The notes: generated by a model from the sequence alone, not told the origin. DNA of 60,499 bases from UBA3064 sp016868095 (GCA_041175665.1 JBEDEM010000011.1:1-60499); one strand, 5' to 3'; positions 50,993 through 59,827 are shown, counted from the stretch's first letter. Made by a program: numbers and translations.

Positions 50993-51975
50993 GGATGATT
51001 TTGTAACACCTGTTGATCTATCGTGCCAAATACATTGTTGGCCTGAGCATCGAGCACTTCGATACGCACGCGCTCACCAAAATGCAAATACGTTGTGCTT
51101 GCCGAGCCTTGATCCATGGTTTCAAGCGCACGGATCTCTGCGATGCAACTATAGCCGCGGCTGCGATCCTTATTAGAGACCGTGCCCGACCCGATAATTG
51201 AGCCAGCGCGCAAGCGCCTTGTTTTGGCAGCATGTTCGATCAGCTGTGCAAAGCCAAACACCATGTCTTCGCCTGCGTTCGCCTGGCCGACCAGCTCTTG
51301 ATTTCGCCAACAGCGAACCGGCAAGTGCATGCGTTCGCCGTCCCAGGCCTGACCGAGCTCATCAGGGGTCACCGCAAGCGGCGAAAAGGCGGTGGCAGGT
51401 TTGGACTGGTAAAAGCCAAAGCCTTTGGCTAATTCGTCGGGGACAAGATGTCTCAGACTCCAGTCATTGGCCAGCATGATGAGTCGAATGTGTTCGCTCG
51501 CTTCACTTTGAGGACACTGCATGGGCACATCGTCAACAATCACCGCGACTTCGGCCTCGAAATCGATACCCCAGTCCTCGCTAGCGAAGAGTGCTGGTCG
51601 GCAGGGCCCGATGAAATCGTCGCTACCACCCTGATACATCAAGGGATCATGCCAAAAGCGTTCGGGCATAGCGGCTTGTCTAGACCGTCGCAATAGCTCG
51701 ACATGATTGACGTAGGCTGAGCCATCAGCCCATTGGTAGGCTCTCGGTAGGGGTGCTAGGCATTGCTGCGGATCAAAAGCAAAGGCATGACGGGCCTTAC
51801 CAAGATTGAGTGTTTCGTAGAGGTCGGCAAGTTGCGGTGCGAGAAAGGGCCAGTCATCGAGTACGCTTTGCAATCGCGGCGCGATGTCGGTCGCTAAGTG
51901 GGCTCGCTGCAAATCTCGCGACACCACGATCAGCTGACCATCTCGGGTGCCGTCGTCCAGTGTGCCAAGCTTCAT
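50989..51975 (-). CDS. Fumarylacetoacetate hydrolase family protein
   Basis: A 328-residue FAH-family protein. It has an N-terminal SH3-like domain (KLGTLDDGTRDGQLIVVSRD), the catalytic Glu/Asp metal site in IDFEAEVAVIVDDVPM, NDWSLRHLVPDE, and the late GSIIGSGTVSNKD. The FAH-specific features place it near true fumarylacetoacetases of tyrosine breakdown, but its exact substrate is not certain; no homogentisate dioxygenase is adjacent. It is the first gene of the FAH-phaM-FIST run. Confidence 0.88.
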   Translation of the reverse strand: MKLGTLDDGTRDGQLIVVSRDLQRAHLATDIAPRLQSVLDDWPFLAPQLADLYETLNLGKARHAFAFDPQQCLAPLPRAYQWADGSAYVNHVELLRRSRQAAMPERFWHDPLMYQGGSDDFIGPCRPALFASEDWGIDFEAEVAVIVDDVPMQCPQSEASEHIRLIMLANDWSLRHLVPDELAKGFGFYQSKPATAFSPLAVTPDELGQAWDGERMHLPVRCWRNQELVGQANAGEDMVFGFAQLIEHAAKTRRLRAGSIIGSGTVSNKDRSRGYSCIAEIRALETMDQGSASTTYLHFGERVRIEVLDAQANNVFGTIDQQVLQNHP

Positions 51976-52027
51976 AGGGCTCCTTGAGCGGCTGTCATTT
52001 CGTCAGAGGCTACGATACCATGCAGAC

Positions 52028-52498
52028 ATGGCGAGCATTCAAGAACTACGCAGCATCCTCACCAACTGCAAAACCATTGCAGTTGTCGGTATCAGCGAAC
52101 AATGGCATCGGCCCAGCTACTTCGTTGGCAAGTACCTGCTTGAACATGGCTATCGAATGATTCCAGTGAATCCGCGCTACAAGGAAGTACTCGGCCAGAC
52201 CTGCTATCCCGATCTCGAATCGGTGCCGACACCGATTGATATGGTTGATGTGTTTCGCCGCAGCGAGGAACTCATGCCCATTGCCAGGCAAACGCTTGTC
52301 ATCGGAGCCAAGGTCTTGTGGCAACAACTCACTGTTTGTAATCACGAGGCTCATGACTATGTTCGTGAACATGGACTTGCCTCGGTGATGGATCGCTGCG
52401 TCAAGATAGAGCATGCCCGACTTTTTGGTGGTCTTAACTGGATGGGCGTTAATACCGGCATGCTGTCGGCGAAGCGCCCGCGACAACTCCCTTACTAG
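52028..52498 (+). CDS. CoA-binding domain protein
   Basis: A 156-residue stand-alone CoA-binding (Rossmann) protein, COG1832 type: IAVVGISEQWHRPSYFVGKYL, GYRMIPVNPRYKEVLGQTCY and a tail with DRCVKIEHARLFGG holding the conserved Cys and His. The Met at 52028 begins at the conserved N-terminus; the open frame upstream to 51947 overlaps the divergent FAH start. The biological role of this family is unclear. It is followed after 68 bp by metY. Confidence 0.88.
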   Translation: MASIQELRSILTNCKTIAVVGISEQWHRPSYFVGKYLLEHGYRMIPVNPRYKEVLGQTCYPDLESVPTPIDMVDVFRRSEELMPIARQTLVIGAKVLWQQLTVCNHEAHDYVREHGLASVMDRCVKIEHARLFGGLNWMGVNTGMLSAKRPRQLPY

Positions 52499-52566
52499 GC
52501 GAGTCCACTGGCCTTTGCGATAGCCTTCTTGCGATTCAAGCCCGCCACTATCGATGGGATAAGCCT

Positions 52567-53871
52567 ATGAGCAAAGACGTGAAGCAAACCGATCGCGCAT
52601 TTGGGTTTGAAACTCTCTGCCTTCATGCAGGACAACTACCTGATCCCAGCACCGGCGCGCGAGCAGCGCCGATTTATCAGACGACTTCCTATGTGTTCGA
52701 TTCGGCCGAACATGCGGCCTCGCTATTTAATTTGCAAACCTTTGGGCATGTTTACGCCCGCTTGTCTAATCCAACGGTTGCGCTTTTCGAAGAACGCGTG
52801 GCAGCACTCGAAGCAGGTCGGGCTGCTGTCTCGGCTGCAAGTGGCATGGCGGCAGAAATGCTTGCCATGCTCACCTTGTGCAGGCAGGGTGACCACATCG
52901 TTGCTGCGCGCACGCTTTACGGCGGTACTTATGCTCAGTTTGCGGTCACCTTTGCGCGTTTTGGTATCAGCTGCACTTTCGTGGAGCCCGATCAGGTTGA
53001 AAATTTCGAGCAAGCGATTCAAAGCAACACTAAAGCAATTTTTGCTGAGTCGATTGCCAATCCCAGGCTGAATGTTATCGATCTTGAAAAGCTTGCAGCC
53101 ATTGCCCGCCACCACGGTATTCCCTTGGTTATCGATAACACGCTCGCATCGCCCTATTTATGTCAGCCGCTTAAGCACGGTGCGGATATCGTTGTCCATT
53201 CGGCGACCAAGTATCTTGGCGGGCATGGCACCACCATGGGTGGTGTGGTGGTGGAGTCTGGCCGATTCCCTTGGGATAACGGTAAATTCCCTGACATGGT
53301 TTTGCCAAGTGAGGGTTATCACGGCGTTCGTTTTTATGAAACCTTTGGTGACTTTGGCTTTACGATGAAGGCGCGATTTGAGATTGCGCGTACCCTTGGT
53401 CCAACGCTTTCACCGATGAATGCCTGGCTATTGTTACAAGGTATTGAAACGCTTGCCGTTCGCATGGATCGTATTTGTGCCAATGCATTAGCCATTGCCC
53501 AATTTTTGCAGTCGCATCGACGTGTAGCCTGGGTCAATTATCCTGGGCTTCAATCAAGCCCCTACTACCACTTGAGTCAACGCTACATGCCCAAGGGTGC
53601 TGGGGGTATTTTGTGCTTTGGCGTAAAGGGTGGGGCAAAGGCGGGCGAAGGCTTTATCAACGCAGCCAGATTTATGAGCCATCTTGCTAATGTTGGCGAC
53701 GCGCGCAGCCTCATCATCCACCCCGCTTCAACCACCCACAGACAACTAAGCGAATCAGAGCAGTTGGCAGCGGGTGTACCCTCCGATCTGATCCGCATGT
53801 CGGTAGGGATCGAAAGCCTTGATGACTTGCTTTGGGATCTTGATCAGGCGCTTGAAGCGACGGCAAGCTGA
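52567..53871 (+). CDS. metY: O-acetylhomoserine sulfhydrylase
   Basis: A 434-residue Cys/Met PLP enzyme; FETLCLHAGQLPDPSTGARA and the PLP lysine region IVVHSATKYLGGHGTTMGG, plus the long GGRFPWDNGKFP-type insert (ESGRFPWDNGKFPDM), are typical of MetY-type O-acetylhomoserine sulfhydrylases rather than MetB/MetC. It would form homocysteine from O-acetylhomoserine and sulfide. The ATG at 52567 begins MSKDVKQTD. Its 3' end overlaps the convergent MBL gene by 28 bp. No SAM riboswitch was noticed upstream. Confidence 0.93.
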   Translation: MSKDVKQTDRAFGFETLCLHAGQLPDPSTGARAAPIYQTTSYVFDSAEHAASLFNLQTFGHVYARLSNPTVALFEERVAALEAGRAAVSAASGMAAEMLAMLTLCRQGDHIVAARTLYGGTYAQFAVTFARFGISCTFVEPDQVENFEQAIQSNTKAIFAESIANPRLNVIDLEKLAAIARHHGIPLVIDNTLASPYLCQPLKHGADIVVHSATKYLGGHGTTMGGVVVESGRFPWDNGKFPDMVLPSEGYHGVRFYETFGDFGFTMKARFEIARTLGPTLSPMNAWLLLQGIETLAVRMDRICANALAIAQFLQSHRRVAWVNYPGLQSSPYYHLSQRYMPKGAGGILCFGVKGGAKAGEGFINAARFMSHLANVGDARSLIIHPASTTHRQLSESEQLAAGVPSDLIRMSVGIESLDDLLWDLDQALEATAS

Positions 53872-54815
53872 GCCCACATCTCTTTGTCGCGGGCTGCGGT
53901 CCAGATTCTTGGATGGTCAATGCCGCTTGCTTCATCGTAGGCCCTAGACACATCAAAGGGCATGCAATGTTCGTAAATCGGTACCGTTCCAAAAACCGGA
54001 TCCATGCGTGACTTTGCCAGGTCATAGGCCTGCTTCAGACTCATCCCCTGCGCGACAGCTTCTTTCGCACTTTCAAAAAGGGTTTGTACCCAACGTCTTG
54101 TGTAGTCGATCGCTTTGAGACAATCGGCTTCGGTTTGCATGGCCTCACCGCGGCCTGGCATCAGTTTTTCGGGTCGAAGTGCGGCAAGCGCATCAAGCGT
54201 TGCTGGCCATTGATTCAAATGCGCATCGCCGGTATACACGCCTGCCTCAAATTCAACCAAATCACCCGAAAACAAGACCCTTTGCGAAGGGATCCAAACT
54301 ACGCTGTCGCCTTTGGTATGCCCGGGCCCAAGATGCAAGATTTGCACCTCGAGATCGTCGAGCATAAGGCTCAACTTGCGCTCGAAAATCATCGTCGGCC
54401 AGGTGAGCCCCGGAATCGACTCCTGACCTCGAAAGAGCCGCGGAAAACGTTCTATTTCCGATTGCATATCTTGGGCGCCACGCTCGACAATCAGTTCATA
54501 GCTTGCTCGCGACGCGATGATTTCTTGTGCGCCTTCGGCGATATAAGCCGATGCGCCCAAGACTCGCACCGCATGGTAGTGACTGAGCACGACATACTTG
54601 ATGGGCTTATCGGTAATGCCGCGAATACGTGCGATTAAATCTTGTGCCATGGCAGGGGTTGCCGTGGTATCAATCACCATGGCTGCATTTTTGCCAATAA
54701 TGACCCCTGAGTTGGGGTCGCCCTGCGCGGTATAGGCCCAGGCGTTTTCAGAAAGTTGGGTAAAGCTAATAACCTTGTCACCAAGGTCAGCCTGCGATGC
54801 AAAACTAGCGGCCAT
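53844..54815 (-). CDS. MBL-fold metallo-hydrolase with altered metal site
   Basis: A 323-residue metallo-beta-lactamase-fold protein. The first metal motif, normally HxHxDH, reads SHYHAVRVLGAS, keeping the two His but replacing Asp and the third His by Val and Arg. The later GPGHTKGDS and FSGDLVEFEAG carry other ligands. This pattern suggests a mononuclear metal site. It is at the end of the leftward run after paaE and paaR; many phenylacetate loci have such a hydrolase nearby, where a thioesterase role is possible but not shown. Confidence 0.85.
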   Translation of the reverse strand: MAASFASQADLGDKVISFTQLSENAWAYTAQGDPNSGVIIGKNAAMVIDTTATPAMAQDLIARIRGITDKPIKYVVLSHYHAVRVLGASAYIAEGAQEIIASRASYELIVERGAQDMQSEIERFPRLFRGQESIPGLTWPTMIFERKLSLMLDDLEVQILHLGPGHTKGDSVVWIPSQRVLFSGDLVEFEAGVYTGDAHLNQWPATLDALAALRPEKLMPGRGEAMQTEADCLKAIDYTRRWVQTLFESAKEAVAQGMSLKQAYDLAKSRMDPVFGTVPIYEHCMPFDVSRAYDEASGIDHPRIWTAARDKEMWAQLAVASSA

Positions 54816-54893
54816 AAGTCAGTTCCTTTCAAAGGTTGCGTGCATTCAGCACCCCGAGCGTCAACAGCGAGAAAAGGTGTCGAGAGCAAGCGG

Positions 54894-55607
54894 TCAGCTT
54901 AACGTGATTTTGGGCTCGATCCCATCTGCTGGCGGCTCGGTCCCATCTGCTAGCGGCTTTCTCCCATCTGCTAGCGGCTCTGTCCCATCTGCCAAGCTTT
55001 GGCGCTCAGACATCAACATCGAAACCTTTGCCGCCAGTGCCCCCTGCCAAAGCGTAATCAATTCAGCAGCGAAAGCGTCACGGCTCATCGGACCCTCGCT
55101 ACGCCACCAAGTAAAACTGAAATTGAGCATGCCCAGCAGACTCATCGTGGTGGCCCCAAGTTGAGGGCATCCATGAAGCCCTGGGAAGTCCTTGAGGATC
55201 GCCGCTTGGAAATGACGAACGATTTGTCGCTCAATGCCACGAATACGCTCGCGTTGCACTCGGGCAAGATGGTGCACATCGTGGATCAAAGCTTTATGGT
55301 GATGCGCAGCATCAGCGTAGGCATTGACGAATTGTCGAATCAGTTGCTCGAGGCAAAGGCCCTTTGAGGCCATCAAACATTGTTGCGCGAGGCTTTCTAA
55401 GTCTAAGGTATAACGCTCTAGCGCATGAAACAATAAGTCATCTTTGGCGTCGAAGTAGTGGTAGAGCGTTGCCTTGGAGACCGCGCATTGACCAGCAATC
55501 GCTGCCATGCTCGCCGATGCATAGTCGCTTACGGCAAACAATCGAACCGCTTGATCGGCGAGTCGATCGCGTTGAGAATCAAACGAGGCACTGCGAATCT
55601 TTGCCAT
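54894..55607 (-). CDS. paaR: TetR-family regulator of the phenylacetate genes (PaaR)
   Basis: A TetR/AcrR regulator of 237 residues with an N-terminal HTH (SMAAIAGQCAVSKATLYHYF, about 33-52). The position directly after paaABCDE matches beta-proteobacterial PaaR, which responds to phenylacetyl-CoA; an 18-bp palindrome in the paaA promoter is its probable site. The C-terminus carries four copies of a 7-residue unit, (L/P)ADG(T/R/I)(E/K)P, encoded by a 21-bp tandem repeat, unusual for TetR proteins. Confidence 0.86.
   Translation of the reverse strand: MAKIRSASFDSQRDRLADQAVRLFAVSDYASASMAAIAGQCAVSKATLYHYFDAKDDLLFHALERYTLDLESLAQQCLMASKGLCLEQLIRQFVNAYADAAHHHKALIHDVHHLARVQRERIRGIERQIVRHFQAAILKDFPGLHGCPQLGATTMSLLGMLNFSFTWWRSEGPMSRDAFAAELITLWQGALAAKVSMLMSERQSLADGTEPLADGRKPLADGTEPPADGIEPKITLS
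54913..54996. repeat. 21-bp tandem repeat, four copies, encoding the PaaR tail
   Basis: Units begin at 54913, 54934, 54955 and 54976, each GGCTNNNTCCCATCTGCYRRS. They encode the heptad LADGTEP and variants on the minus strand, keeping the frame. The array ends 19 bases from the paaR stop. Confidence 0.95.
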
Positions 55608-55662
55608 ATGACTTAAATGGCTTGAGCCAACGCGCTAGAAGTCATCGCATCGATCCCTTGGC

Positions 55663-56859
55663 TTAGCGTTCATCGAAGCTAATGGTCACTTCATCGCTAA
55701 GCGGGTGGGCCTGACACGTCAGCACGAATCCCTGGGCTATTTCATCGTCTTGCAAGGTGTAGTTTTTGGCCATGCGCACTTCGCCTTCGATGACTTTGGC
55801 CCTGCAAGTACAACAAACCCCCGCCTGGCAGGCATAGGGCAAGGGCATACCCGCTTGTAAACCCGCTTGCAAAATACTAGGACCGTCTTGGGCAAGTTGG
55901 ATGTTTCGCTGCTTGCCATCGATGCGTAACTTAAGCTTTGATGTATTGCTCGCAGCGCCAGTCTCCGCTGAAGCAGATCCAAGATGCGCCACATCCGATG
56001 GAGACACATGCGCACGACCAAAGCGTTCCATCAATATTTTGGATCGGTCGACAGAAAATGACAATAACGCGGCCTCTGCTGCAAGCATCATCGGCTCAGG
56101 ACCACATAAATAAGCTACATCGATCGATGCCGGGTCGATCAATGTTTGAAGTAGATATTCACATTTTGCTTGATCGAGTAGGCCATCGTGGAGCACTGAA
56201 TCACTTGGTTCGTCGGAAAAAATATAGATCAGTTGTAATCGATCGACATAGCGATTTTTCAGGTCCTCAAGTTCTTCAAAAAACATCAGGCTGTGTCGCT
56301 GACGATTGCCGTAGACAAGCGAAAATCGACTTCCCGCTTCTCGCTCAAGCAAGGTTTGCATGATCGATAACATCGGCGTTATGCCTGAACCACCGGCAAA
56401 AGCAAGATGATGACGACCTTTCATGCTTGGTTCTGTGTGGCCCGCTGCTGGCTGTGTTGCCTGCTCGGCTTGCTTGTATGGTGGCGGTACAAAACGTCCG
56501 TCTGGCGTCATCACCGATAGGCTCAAACCAGGCTGCAAATTTGACTTTGCCCAGTTTGAAAAGCGACCCTTTGCGATCGCCCGAATACCGACACTAAATG
56601 TCTTTGATCGCTGGTAGTCCTGGACCGATGAGCAAATTGAGTAGTTGCGTCTTATGCGTTCACCGTCAATCTCAGCTTCAAGCGCTATAAATTGCCCTTC
56701 CTTAAAAAGATAACGATCATAAAGCCCATCAGGAACTGCAAACCGCAGACACACACTATCCTCGGTGGGCTCACTTCGTCCAACAATGTTAAGACTGTGC
56801 ATTACTGGCATCAAGGTTTGCGAAATAGACTTCATAGCGTTTAGTTTGTCAGCCGGCAT
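55663..56859 (-). CDS. paaE: Phenylacetyl-CoA epoxidase reductase subunit PaaE
   Basis: The reductase that feeds electrons to the PaaABC monooxygenase. It has a ferredoxin-reductase FAD domain (RRNYSICSSVQD), an NAD(P)H domain (FAGGSGITPMLSIMQ), and a C-terminal plant-type 2Fe-2S domain with PYACQAGVCCTCRAK and a distant LTCQAHP Cys. The Met at 56859 lies just after the paaD stop; the Met at 56835 (MKSISQTL) is equally possible, and the open frame further up would overlap paaD. No clear ribosome site distinguishes them. Confidence 0.93.
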   Translation of the reverse strand: MPADKLNAMKSISQTLMPVMHSLNIVGRSEPTEDSVCLRFAVPDGLYDRYLFKEGQFIALEAEIDGERIRRNYSICSSVQDYQRSKTFSVGIRAIAKGRFSNWAKSNLQPGLSLSVMTPDGRFVPPPYKQAEQATQPAAGHTEPSMKGRHHLAFAGGSGITPMLSIMQTLLEREAGSRFSLVYGNRQRHSLMFFEELEDLKNRYVDRLQLIYIFSDEPSDSVLHDGLLDQAKCEYLLQTLIDPASIDVAYLCGPEPMMLAAEAALLSFSVDRSKILMERFGRAHVSPSDVAHLGSASAETGAASNTSKLKLRIDGKQRNIQLAQDGPSILQAGLQAGMPLPYACQAGVCCTCRAKVIEGEVRMAKNYTLQDDEIAQGFVLTCQAHPLSDEVTISFDER

Positions 56860-56896
56860 GGATTGCAAAGATAGTTGGCGGGCACGATGATAAATC

Positions 56897-57487
56897 TTAG
56901 TAGGGTTTGAAGTAGTCAAAGGGCTCGCGGCAAGCAAGACATCGATAAATTGCTTTGCACGGCGTTGAGCCGAATTCGCTGATGCTTTCAATCACTTCCG
57001 ATTCACAGCGTGGGCATTGCACGCGAGCCAAAGTAGTCATGCGTTTGAGGGGAAAGACCCGATGTGCATGCTCGCCTCCCAAAGCCGATACATTGCCCTC
57101 GATCAATCCAGGCTTATTCAGACAACGAAGCGGTGGTGCTATGCCATAGGCTTTGAGCTTGTTGCGGCCCTCCTCCGAGATCCAGTCCGTGGTCCAGGCG
57201 GGCGATAAAGCGATCACAACCTGCGCTTGGGCTTCGCCCCTAGCCTTAAGTAGCGCGAGAATGTCGTCGCGAATCGTTTCGGTCGCGGGGCACCCACTAT
57301 AGGTGGGCGTGATGCTAACAACGCATGTGCCTTTTTCGCGGTGAAGGCCGCGCACGATGCCTAGATCGCCTAGGCTAATCACCGGAATCTCCGGGTCAGG
57401 CAATGCGTTGACCGCTTCAAGCAGCAGTGCATCGCTTGGCTGCCTTTGTTGATCAAGGGCAGGGTTCAAGGTTTTATCACTTACCAC
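56897..57487 (-). CDS. paaD: Phenylacetyl-CoA epoxidase assembly protein PaaD
   Basis: A 196-residue PaaD (PaaJ): N-terminal MIP18/DUF59 domain (LPDPEIPVISLGDLGIV, ITPTYSGCPATETIRDDI) and a C-terminal zinc-ribbon-like part with VQCPRCESEVIE and YRCLACREPFDYF. PaaD is needed to mature the iron site of the epoxidase. It overlaps the paaC stop by seven bases. Confidence 0.94.
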   Translation of the reverse strand: MVSDKTLNPALDQQRQPSDALLLEAVNALPDPEIPVISLGDLGIVRGLHREKGTCVVSITPTYSGCPATETIRDDILALLKARGEAQAQVVIALSPAWTTDWISEEGRNKLKAYGIAPPLRCLNKPGLIEGNVSALGGEHAHRVFPLKRMTTLARVQCPRCESEVIESISEFGSTPCKAIYRCLACREPFDYFKPY

Positions 57488-58293
57488 GAAGCACCCGGAT
57501 GGGCACGCGCGACGGACTGCATTTCAGCGAGCAATAAGCTTAAGTGCTCGCCATGAACACCAAAGCGCCCACGAGTTTGCAATTGGCTTGAGGCCGGCAT
57601 GCGCAAATGGGACTGCTTGCATAAGGCGTCGACTTGGCTGAACCAGCGATCGCGCAGCTGTGTTGCTAAGTCATGTGCGCTACAGCCGAGCGCGCGTTCA
57701 TCGATTGCATCGAATGTGAACCACTCGTTGGTGTAAGGAAAGAGCTGCTCAAGGGCTTGTTGCATACGCTTATTGGAGACCTCGGTGCCATCGCCTAATC
57801 GAATCGTCCAATCGCTGGCATGGCGCCAGTGATAGCGGGTTTCTTTGATCGACTTCATCGCAATGCCAGCCAGTACTTCGTCTGCCGATTGGGCCACCAA
57901 AGGCCAAAGCTCCAGCATATAAGCGCTAAAAAGACTTTGACGCACCATCGTAAAAGCGTAATCGCCAAGTGCTCCGCGGGCCGCATGTACACCGCTATTG
58001 GGCAACTCAAGCGCTGTGAAGTTTCTGAAGGCTTCGGCATTGCGCCAATAGGCCAAGGCATCTTCGTCACAAACCGGTTGCATGTTTTGGCCGGCGTGGC
58101 TGTAGAGCATGCGAGCCTGCCCGAGCAAGTCCAACGCCGTATTGGTGAGGGCGATGTCTTCTTCAAGCGCAGGGCCGTGCCCTGTCCATTCGCTCAGACG
58201 GTGGCTCAGGATCAGAGCATTGTCGCCAAGCCGCAGCAAAAATTCTTCAGGGGCAGGCTGCTTGGTCTCGGCAAGCGCCGAAATCGGATGCAT
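57481..58293 (-). CDS. paaC: Phenylacetyl-CoA epoxidase structural subunit PaaC
   Basis: A 270-residue ferritin-like subunit of the PaaABCDE epoxidase that partners the catalytic PaaA. Characteristic segments include LRLGDNALILSHRLSEWTGH, EDIALTNTALDLLGQAR and KSIKETRYHWRHASDWTIRLG. The ATG overlaps the paaB stop. PaaC forms the heterodimer core with PaaA; the His/Glu ligands of a second metal are degenerate in this family. Confidence 0.95.
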   Translation of the reverse strand: MHPISALAETKQPAPEEFLLRLGDNALILSHRLSEWTGHGPALEEDIALTNTALDLLGQARMLYSHAGQNMQPVCDEDALAYWRNAEAFRNFTALELPNSGVHAARGALGDYAFTMVRQSLFSAYMLELWPLVAQSADEVLAGIAMKSIKETRYHWRHASDWTIRLGDGTEVSNKRMQQALEQLFPYTNEWFTFDAIDERALGCSAHDLATQLRDRWFSQVDALCKQSHLRMPASSQLQTRGRFGVHGEHLSLLLAEMQSVARAHPGASW

Positions 58294-58676
58294 TACATGT
58301 GATCGACTGCCTGTGGCAGTCGATAAAAGCTTGGGTGCCGATAGATTTTGTCGGCCATCGGGTCAAAAAAGGCATCCTTATGTTCGGCAGTCGATGCAGT
58401 GATCGCCTGCGAGGGGACTACCCAAATTGAAATGCCTTCTTGACGACGGGTATAGACATCACGAGCCATGTTGAGGGCTTGTTGTGCATCTGCCGCATGG
58501 AGCGAGCCGCAGTGTTTATGTTCGAGCCCTTGTCGGTGGCGCACGAACACTTCCCAAAGTGGCCAGGGATCGCTCGCTGCTCGGTCTTTCTTGCCCGTTT
58601 CTCTTGGGGTTTTCGCTGCGGGCTGCGCCGGGTCAAGTGCGCTGGGGCTCGTGTCTGTTGAGGGGTGCTCGGACAT
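58293..58676 (-). CDS. paaB: Phenylacetyl-CoA epoxidase subunit PaaB with N-terminal extension
   Basis: PaaB bridges PaaAC dimers. The conserved part starts PWPLWEVFVRHRQGLEHKHCGSL and continues to IYRHPSFYRLPQAVDHM, about 90 residues. Ahead of it is a Pro/Ser/Lys-rich extension of about 35 residues beginning MSEHPSTDTSPS, not usual for PaaB. The ATG at 58676 is the best start; the frame is open further into paaA, but that is unlikely to be translated. It overlaps the paaC start by one base. Confidence 0.93.
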   Translation of the reverse strand: MSEHPSTDTSPSALDPAQPAAKTPRETGKKDRAASDPWPLWEVFVRHRQGLEHKHCGSLHAADAQQALNMARDVYTRRQEGISIWVVPSQAITASTAEHKDAFFDPMADKIYRHPSFYRLPQAVDHM

Positions 58677-58707
58677 GAATCGGTTTCCTTTGCTCGGTTG
58701 GGCTTGC

Positions 58708-59733
58708 TCAGCCAAGGGCTTGCGCTTGTTGCCCGGCATGCTTGAGGGCATAGGCTTGGGCGGCCTCGCGAACCCACGCACCTTCTTCGTGGGCCATTCG
58801 GCGTGTGTTGAGCCGCTCACGATTACAGGGCCCATCGCCTTGCACGACGCGCCAGAACTCCTCCCATTGAATCGGGCCGCATTGCCAATGCCCGCTTGAG
58901 TCGTCGTAGCGCAGGTCTGGATCTGGAATGCTCAAACCAAGCAATTGCGCTTGTGGAACAGTCGCATCAAGAAACTGCTGTCTTAAGTCATCATTTGAGA
59001 TGCGCTTGATGCCCCATTGCATGGTCTGTGTCGAGTGAACCGAGTCGGCGTCGGGCGGGCCAAACATCATAAGTACAGGCCACCACCAGCGATTAAAGGC
59101 CTCTTGCGCCATTTGCTTTTGACCCTCGCTACCCTGGCATAAGGCCAGCATCAGCTCAAAGCCCTGTCGCTGGTGGAAAGACTCCTCTTTGCAAATTCGA
59201 ATCATCGCTCTGGCATAGGGTCCGTAGCTGCAGCGACAAAGCGGGACCTGGTTCATGATGGCGGCACCGTCGACCAGCCAGCCGATGCATCCAACATCGG
59301 CCCAAGTCAAGGTGGGGTAATTGAAGATGCTTGAGTATTTGGCACGACCTTCAAGTAAGGCATCGAGCATTTCAGCGCGTGAACTACCCAGTGTTTCGGC
59401 AGCGCTATATAAGTACAGTCCATGGCCACCCTCATCTTGGACCTTGGCCAACAAAATCGCCTTGCGCCTTAAACTTGGAGCGCGGGTAATCCAGTTACCT
59501 TCTGGAAGCATACCGACGACTTCGGAGTGAGCATGTTGAGAGATCTGTCGAAGCAGCGTCTTCCGATAGGCCGCTGGCATCCAATCTTGGGCTTCGATTT
59601 TTTCGTCGTTTGCAATCCTATGGTCGAAGTTTGAAAGCAGCTTGTCATGAGAACCATGGGTCCCGCCCACTGGCCGCATGGTTCCTTGCGTTGCTACTAA
59701 CTGGGGATCGGTATCAATTGCCTGGGTGTACAT
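58708..59733 (-). CDS. paaA: Phenylacetyl-CoA epoxidase catalytic subunit PaaA
   Basis: The di-iron catalytic subunit that epoxidises the aromatic ring of phenylacetyl-CoA. KVQDEGGHGLYLYSAAETLG and CKEESFHQRQG carry the metal-binding Glu/His pattern of the family. At 341 residues it is full length. It is the first gene of the operon paaABCDE-paaR-MBL, preceded by a promoter with a palindrome in its spacer (59798-59827). The CoA ligase paaK and the lower-pathway genes are not in this window. Confidence 0.97.
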   Translation of the reverse strand: MYTQAIDTDPQLVATQGTMRPVGGTHGSHDKLLSNFDHRIANDEKIEAQDWMPAAYRKTLLRQISQHAHSEVVGMLPEGNWITRAPSLRRKAILLAKVQDEGGHGLYLYSAAETLGSSRAEMLDALLEGRAKYSSIFNYPTLTWADVGCIGWLVDGAAIMNQVPLCRCSYGPYARAMIRICKEESFHQRQGFELMLALCQGSEGQKQMAQEAFNRWWWPVLMMFGPPDADSVHSTQTMQWGIKRISNDDLRQQFLDATVPQAQLLGLSIPDPDLRYDDSSGHWQCGPIQWEEFWRVVQGDGPCNRERLNTRRMAHEEGAWVREAAQAYALKHAGQQAQALG

Positions 59734-59797
59734 GGCAGAGCACTCCGTGTTTGCGACAAGGCTTTACTTTTGAACGCGAGTTTTCGCTAAAGCCTGA

Positions 59798-59827
59798 AGT
59801 ATATTGACCGACCGGTCGGTCAGTCAA
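59798..59827 (-). promoter_or_regulatory. Promoter of the paa operon
   Basis: Minus strand TTGACT (59822-59827), an 18-bp spacer, and TATACT (59798-59803). This is a good sigma-70 promoter pointing to paaA, whose ATG is about 65 bp downstream. Confidence 0.75.
59805..59822. promoter_or_regulatory. 18-bp perfect palindrome, candidate PaaR operator
   Basis: TGACCGACCGGTCGGTCA is its own reverse complement. It fills the spacer between the -35 and -10 boxes of the paa promoter. The ACCGACCGGTCGGT core is typical of TetR-family operators, and the TetR gene is in the same operon, so autoregulation is expected. Confidence 0.8.

Noticed and set aside
52499..52566. SAM or B12 riboswitch upstream of metY
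   Set aside because: The 68-bp gap is too short and lacks recognisable conserved riboswitch boxes.
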